A DNA stretch of 64,000 bases from Owenia fusiformis (lineage: Eukaryota; Annelida; Polychaeta; Sabellida; Oweniidae). Below are positions 58,635 to 64,000 of the stretch, piece by piece. How positions within the stretch are numbered: the stretch's first letter is position 1; each line of letters starts with the position of its first letter. A model generated the notes under the pieces. That model did not search any database, was not told where the DNA came from, and worked only from the letters and a program-made list of their open reading frames with translations. The position numbers were made by a program, and so were the translations under genes. The stretch spans positions 10,298,348 to 10,362,347 of the forward strand of contig CAIIXF020000006.1 of the NCBI GenBank assembly GCA_903813345.2, written 5' to 3'.

Positions 58635-59106
58635 AGCCCGGTATACACCAATGGGGCAAGTTGGGACCTCCATAGACTTATTTTGCCCCATGAAGTCCGT
58701 GGGACTCCGCCATGGGACTCCGTGGGATTTTGCCCCATCGAGTCCCACGAGGTCCCATGAGGTCCCATGAAGTCCCACGTGGGACTCGATGGGGCAAGAT
58801 GGGGCAAAATCCCACGAAGTCCCATGGAGTCCCATCGAGAATGAACATGTACATTCTTTCCATGGGGCATCGTGGGATTTTCGATCATATGACGTGTTGT
58901 GTGAAGCCCAACATACACCAATGGGGCACGATGGGATTTGATGGGACTCCATGGGGCTTGATGGAACTCCATGGGGCACGATGGGGCAAAGTCATCAAGG
59001 TCCCATGGGACATCGTGGGACTCGATTGGGCAAATTGGGATTCGATGGGGCAAGATGGGACTCGATGGGGCAAGTGGGATTTTGCCCCATTGGTGTATAC
59101 CGGGCT
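58635..59106. mobile_element. Harbinger-like MITE with TTA duplication and GGGGCA/TGGGACTC core
   Basis: Left end AGCCCGGTATACACCAATGG, right end CCATTGGTGTATACCGGGCT, flanked by TTA on both sides (58632-58634, 59107-59109), the PIF/Harbinger target pattern. The core is a mosaic of GATGGGGCA and TGGGACTC units on both strands, and a diverged internal terminus (AAGCCCAACATACACCAATG) at 58905 suggests an internal duplication. Long open frames on both strands are repeat artefacts. Confidence 0.85.
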
Positions 59107-59109
59107 TTA

Positions 59110-60403
59110 TCTAAAAAATACAATTTCTTAAAACGAATCTTGTCGCAACCTCTGCGAATCACGACAACATAACATTGGAATCACGTTGACATAATTGCAA
59201 AATTAGGCTAAATATGCTAAGTCAAGACGTTAATTATTTAATCAATGTTTAGCCTACGAAAGTTCATGGGTAACTTGAGAACTACAAAATACAACCAAAT
59301 ACGTATACTTTTCGAACGTACAATAGCAATATTTCTCACCTAACGTCTTCATAGTTTTAGGAACGTATTTTAAACGCATGGATAGCCAAATATATGAAGA
59401 TACTATATCTGCCTAAATGTAGTTATCTATTGTTGACAAAGTTTTGAAACATATTTTATCCAGATCCATAAGAAATTAACTTATCCAATACATTACTTTA
59501 CTAGTTCTAGTATCTTGCATGACTCGTTCATAAGAATTTTTAATTTTTTGATTCTACCTCGTTCCTAATACGTCCTGAGACAGACAAGAAATCGAAGTCA
59601 CACCCGTTTGTTTGCGTGACAGAATATGCAACGCAAATTTATACGTATACGCACTTTCTCTGATTATTGTCAGACAAATACATTTCAGGAGAAGAACATA
59701 AAAAACAAATGCCGGAAACGAATGCCGAAAAATAAATCCCAAGTGATTAAGTTTAGAATGTTTTGTTGTTTTACGATTTGATAAAAGACGGAGACGAAGA
59801 AATTAAATGCGACGAAATATTTTGACAACGTAATATGTATACTGTTTTATTCTTAAAGTTCTATGCGTTAACTTATTTTATCTGTTTCAAAATGTTTCAT
59901 TTTATTTTGCCTATATAAAAGAGATTTGAGAAGATAAGATAAACTGTTCCGTAATATATATATTGTGTTTTAATAACCTTTTTTAGAATCACAATGTAAA
60001 ATAGATCCCCCGTTACTGCCCTTCTGGTAACGCCGTAATGGATGCAATTCAAAGTGAGGGGGAGAGATCTATGAACATCAAAATGCGTCCATCCTATTAA
60101 TTTGGCCAAATACGGCATGAAACTGATCTGAAAATCATAAGGACAAAGTATGATAGAATGACTATGGAAGGTACACGGTTGTATAGTGGATTGAAAAAAC
60201 AGCTGTTCCTTTGTAAAAATTGGAGTATATCGTCATTAAATCAAAGTATGATCTATAAGAAGGTATGGATCGCCATAAATTATAAATGCATTTGAGATCT
60301 GTCCTTACGATGACTTTTGCATAAAGTGATCTCGGAGAGGTCAACATTTTCATTTTTCAAATCAGTTATTTGGGTTCAATTATTTTGTTAAAATCTAATC
60401 TTG
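59110..60403. other. AT-rich intergenic DNA
   Basis: No gene, repeat or motif that I can support. Confidence 0.5.
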
Positions 60404-60423
60404 TATATATATATATATATATA
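60404..60423 (+). repeat. (TA)n tract
   Basis: About ten TA units, used as the insertion site of the neighbouring mariner-like element. Confidence 0.85.
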
Positions 60424-61108
60424 CAGGGGGCCAAAACGCTACTTTTTAAAAAATACTATTACTTTTTTATTTTTTGATCATCCAAAATCATAATTTGTAT
60501 ACCAACCAAATTAAACATGCGCATTAAATTGATTGATCAAAACTCAAAGAAACTTCTCGAAAGTTAGGTAGTGGTCATCCTAAATCAAATCATGAGGGCC
60601 GAAGAGAACATCAAAACTGTAAGCAATCGTGTAGGCTATGTAGCCAAGGGGACAAGTAAGATACCAAACAAAGCATACTGCATCAATGAGTTACTTAAAT
60701 AGCGCTTCACACAGGACAGCCAATACCATCAAACCCATGTGATTATAGGGTATGGGAAGGACTCCAGGAAATGGTATGTAAGTACCCGATCTCAAATATT
60801 TCCCAACTAAAGCTGGCAAGTTAAGACACGTTGGAAGAAACTTAGCCAGCATTTCACTGATATTGCTTCATCAGTATGGCGACCAAGACTAAAAGTAAAA
60901 GCTATCATCAAAGAGGGTGGCGGACCTCATTGGACACCTCTTTTAGAACAAATACAATCCAAGGTGATGGACGTCTTACATAAAGTTATGTTATTACTCA
61001 GGACCAATGGCAATTGAAAAAATAGAGCTGCAAATTTTGATGTATAGAGGTTGGGTAATAAAAAGGTAATAGTAATTTTTTTAAAAGTGGCGTTTTTGGC
61101 CCACCCTG
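60424..61108 (+). mobile_element. Decayed Tc1/mariner element, TA duplication
   Basis: The left end CAGGGGGCCAAAACGCTACT and the right end (complement CAGGGTGGGCCAAAAACGCC) match and extend inward for about 55 bp; TA flanks at 60422-60423 and 61109-61110. A frame near the right end reads VWRPRLKVKAIIKEGGG and continues PHWTPLLEQIQ, like the C-terminal end of a Tc1/mariner-type transposase. Upstream coding is destroyed by stops and deletions, and 685 bp is far too short for an intact element. Confidence 0.8.
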
Positions 61109-62354
61109 TATATGGCGTTCAGATCAAAATATCACTTAGATCAATTGGGTGACAAAACACCCAATGGTGTCTGATAAAGTAAACATTTTAAGGTAAATAA
61201 CTTAGTAATTAAGTCTGTAAGTAGTAAAGTATTTAACTTAGTAGCTGAGTAGCTTGCTTGTTTGCTCGCTTGTTTATTTGCATACTTAGAAATCCTCCGA
61301 GGCTTCACAACAAGATTATGGTGTTTAAACTGCTTCTTTATTCGGTACATTAAATATTCCATAAATACCAAATAAAACAAACAATTAACCAAACCTTTAC
61401 CCAATCTATTGAATGTTTTTTATTTTATTTTATCGAATGAAATAATCTATGCAATTTATATTCGCTAAAGAGTTTTACTTGTTCTTTGTGTTGGCATTCA
61501 CATTTGATATTTATACATGTACTTGTGTAATGCAGCGAATCAATTTGTTTTCCTTAACGCACGTATAATCATGGGCTTTAAACCAGCCCATTGTATAATT
61601 CAAATAATCATTTGTACATTCGGTATTTAAATTATTTATATTCGGTAAATACCGAATGCCACATTCGATAAATTTCGTTATTTTTCGGTACTTTACGAGA
61701 CTTCCAGTCACGTGATATATTTGAACGATGTAGAATAGCTGCGCGGCCATTTTGCAAGTATCGAGGTCACGTGACAAAATATCGAACAACAACGAAAGTT
61801 ATCGAATATTACTCTATTGCATTCGGTAAATAGCAAATTAGCTTTCGGTAAATGCATTAACTATGTCATAGAAAAAATAAACCATTTGGTAAATATAGGC
61901 AAACTTATTTCGGTAGGGTTCAAATAGAAATTCAATATTGTGCAGATAATGTGTTACTCTTAAGGAATACCATAACAATTTACGCAAAAAAAACATATCA
62001 TTTAGCGAATGAAATGCACATAGTATTAAGTGATTGGCTATTTTGAAAACTTAATTTGCTGTAACAAACATATAAACGTTTTTACCGAATCGAAAAATGA
62101 TTTAGCGAATACAAATATTTCATACATTGAATATACAAAATGTTTTTGAATTTAATGAATAAAGAAGCAAAAATAATGCCATACAAGATTGCTTGAAAGC
62201 TTTGAGACTGTAGTTTTAATTAGAACTTTCCATAACACACCAACAGGACATACACAATTTTTGGACATTCATTTTTACTTTATTCCAGAAGCCTAGTTAC
62301 CCTATAATGGAATTCTTTATTGAATGTAACTGACACTGATATTGGAGTCATTGT
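61109..62354. other. Intergenic DNA with TTCGGTAAAT motifs
   Basis: Between about 61610 and 62110 the words TTCGGTAAAT, TTTACCGAAT, ATTCGATAA and TTAGCGAAT recur in both orientations without a fixed period. The minus-strand calponin-like 3' UTR, with AATAAA at 62321-62316, is at the right end. No gene otherwise. Confidence 0.5.
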
Positions 62355-62531
62355 CTAATCTATGATAGCTCTTATTTTTCCGAAATTCAGCCCTGCTTGG
62401 CTGGGGCCTTTATTAGTCCCCATTTGTAATCCAATTACACCCTCACCAGCACGACGTTGTTCCTCAGTGAAGCTTCGTTTATTTTCCTGCGACTCCTTGG
62501 GCCCGATACCCCTTTTACCTTTCGCCCCAGC
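62355..62531 (-). CDS. Calponin/transgelin-family protein, last exon only
   Basis: Minus-strand exon starting after TTTTTAG (62533-62532) and ending at TAG 62357-62355: 58 codons, phase 0. After a basic linker (GAKGKRGIGPKESQENKR) it has FTEEQRRAGEGVIGLQMGTN and KGPSQAGLNFGKIRAIID, the single C-terminal calponin repeat typical of transgelin and invertebrate Mp20-like proteins, which bind actin and stabilise filaments. The calponin-homology domain should be in exons to the right; I found none up to 64000, so they lie beyond the window or past a long intron. Poly(A) signal AATAAA at 62321-62316, 34 bp after the stop. Transgelin is favoured over calponin because only one repeat precedes the stop, but earlier exons could carry more. 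Confidence 0.85.
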   Translation of the reverse strand, partial: AGAKGKRGIGPKESQENKRSFTEEQRRAGEGVIGLQMGTNKGPSQAGLNFGKIRAIID

Positions 62532-64000
62532 CTAAAAAGTAGAATTTATATTATTATTACAAAAATGAACATTTCAGCAAACTTAGCTCCCACAATTCGA
62601 ATCTATTGGTCCATTTTCCATCTCTAAAATCTAAATAGCATGAAGATGTGTATCCAAGGGTTGGAAGTTATCATTAGAAAGGGGAACGTGGAAAATTTTG
62701 ACATTTTTCACAGCCAAATTGCTTAAAGGAGAATTGAAAAAAGTTTCGCTCAAATGAGTTTTTCATGAAATTCGGCCGTTTGAAGAAGACTTCAGGAATG
62801 TAGAATGTAACTAGCATAGTGAGACTTAAAATGTCAATCAAAAATTACATAAGAACAAATGTTTGACTTAAAGTGCCACACCCAGTTCACTTGAATACTT
62901 CAGCACTTCGTTTATCACATTTAGTTAATACCACTATCTCAGGTATGAAATTATGCGAAGCAAATTCAATCAACAGTTGGTTTACTATGTTATTGTACCT
63001 ACTACTTTAAATAAATATCTCCAAACTGTACCTTTTATATTATTCTACCCTCCAACCAAAGGCGCAGGTACTTTATGAAAATATTTTACAGATATTGTAG
63101 ATCTAGAGCAGCTAAAAAGTTAGAGAACTTGAAATCATCAATATTGAGATATATTTCCATCTTTTATCAAAATAATGAGCATAGAAATTTTAAAAAAGTT
63201 TCATATGTTTAAGGTGACCATTTCAATTACATATCATATGCTCCTTCATCATAGCAGTACCCTTTTATTCAGTAAGAAATTATGCCTTTGCGCACAATGT
63301 TTTATCACAGTCCAATAAACACATTCTAAAATAAGCGGATTATTAGCAATTTCAGAATACGCAAGGTATCAGTCCAGTGTGACACGTGTCCAGTGTGAGA
63401 CGTTTTCAAGGCTGTGTATTAAAAACTCCCAAAGTGCATTTAATCATATTGTACTGCGCTATAAGACAACCGATAGAGTCAATATACCTGTTTATAAAGT
63501 CATTTTATATTTTATTTTCATTCTTTGTAAATATAAGATGCCCATATGCCTGTCATTGAGGAATGTTTTTGACGGCCATTTTGAATTTTCGCAAGGTTTT
63601 GCATTCAAAAGTAATATACACATCAATAATCATTAATTTCCCCAAAAAAATTCTGAACAAAAAATCAAAATGGCAACCAGTCTGTCAATTCATCTTGCGA
63701 TTTATTTTGTGAGAATATCACATTAATTTTCATGTTTGAACACGTCAACATCTGATATTTGTTTCTTCAGTCGTTGATCATGACATAAGATATTTCAACT
63801 AATATAACCAAATGATAACCAAGCATTTTCCGTAGCTACCTATTTATGCTACATAGGCGTACTTTAATATCCCCCCCCCCCGTCATCCATCAACATTAGA
63901 CAATGGCCAGCTCTCACGTATTCGTAGTTTAGCTTGTGAGTCCTTGTGACCCCCCCCACTACAATATAAGTTGGGGAAGAAATGTGTTTAGTCAAGTAGA
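62532..64000. other. Intron of the calponin-like gene (right edge)
   Basis: AT-rich, with a C-run near 63871-63881. No upstream calponin-homology exon was recognised on the minus strand. Confidence 0.5.

Noticed and set aside
58622-59172. Long open frames (up to 143 codons) on both strands
   Set aside because: Low-complexity products of the GGGGCA/TGGGACTC repeat core of a MITE.

Overview
The window is AT-rich nuclear DNA from an animal. Genes are split by GT-AG introns, intergenic and intronic DNA is packed with small TIR and foldback elements, and the recognisable proteins are ordinary metazoan families. The repeat style (gccaccatttt-type repeats, CCGTCC runs, GGCGGATCC-ended MITEs, foldbacks) suggests a marine invertebrate, but I cannot name a phylum. 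No prokaryotic, organellar, CRISPR, rRNA or tRNA features were seen.

Layout. Positions 1-4216 hold a mariner-like foldback (761-2255) and a possible last exon of an upstream + gene. An EDEM2 gene (ER alpha-mannosidase-like quality-control protein, 10 coding exons, 775 aa) runs from 4217 to 11329. After 5 kb of noncoding DNA, a 3-exon RFESD-like Rieske gene lies on the minus strand (16446-18253). A two-exon gene for a small unrecognised 100-aa protein follows on the + strand (20009-20483). A class I Rab11-FIP gene (12 coding exons, 579 aa) spans 23194-42671. Its 8.1-kb last intron contains an intronless secreted/ER carboxylesterase gene on the same strand (38505-40262) that ends in KDEL. On the minus strand come a PRORSD1/ProX-type tRNA-editing ORF broken by one in-frame TAG (46112-46627) and a NUPR1 homologue (47331-47525) with a TATA box and a perfect CRE upstream.

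From 47.7 to 61.1 kb the sequence is almost entirely mobile and repeat DNA: a near-perfect 890-bp palindrome, a 4.8-kb foldback with about 350-bp tandem units in both arms and LINE fragments in its core, two abutting TTGCG-rich elements, a Harbinger-like element and a decayed mariner. The last exon of a calponin/transgelin gene lies on the minus strand at 62355-62531; its other exons are outside the window.

The genes do not form a pathway. EDEM2 and the KDEL esterase both act in the ER; Rab11-FIP acts in recycling endosomes; NUPR is a nuclear stress protein. I found no convincing new multi-gene system. The most unusual items are the palindrome and giant foldback, the in-frame stops in two neighbouring genes, the nested KDEL esterase, and the very long acidic tail of EDEM2.
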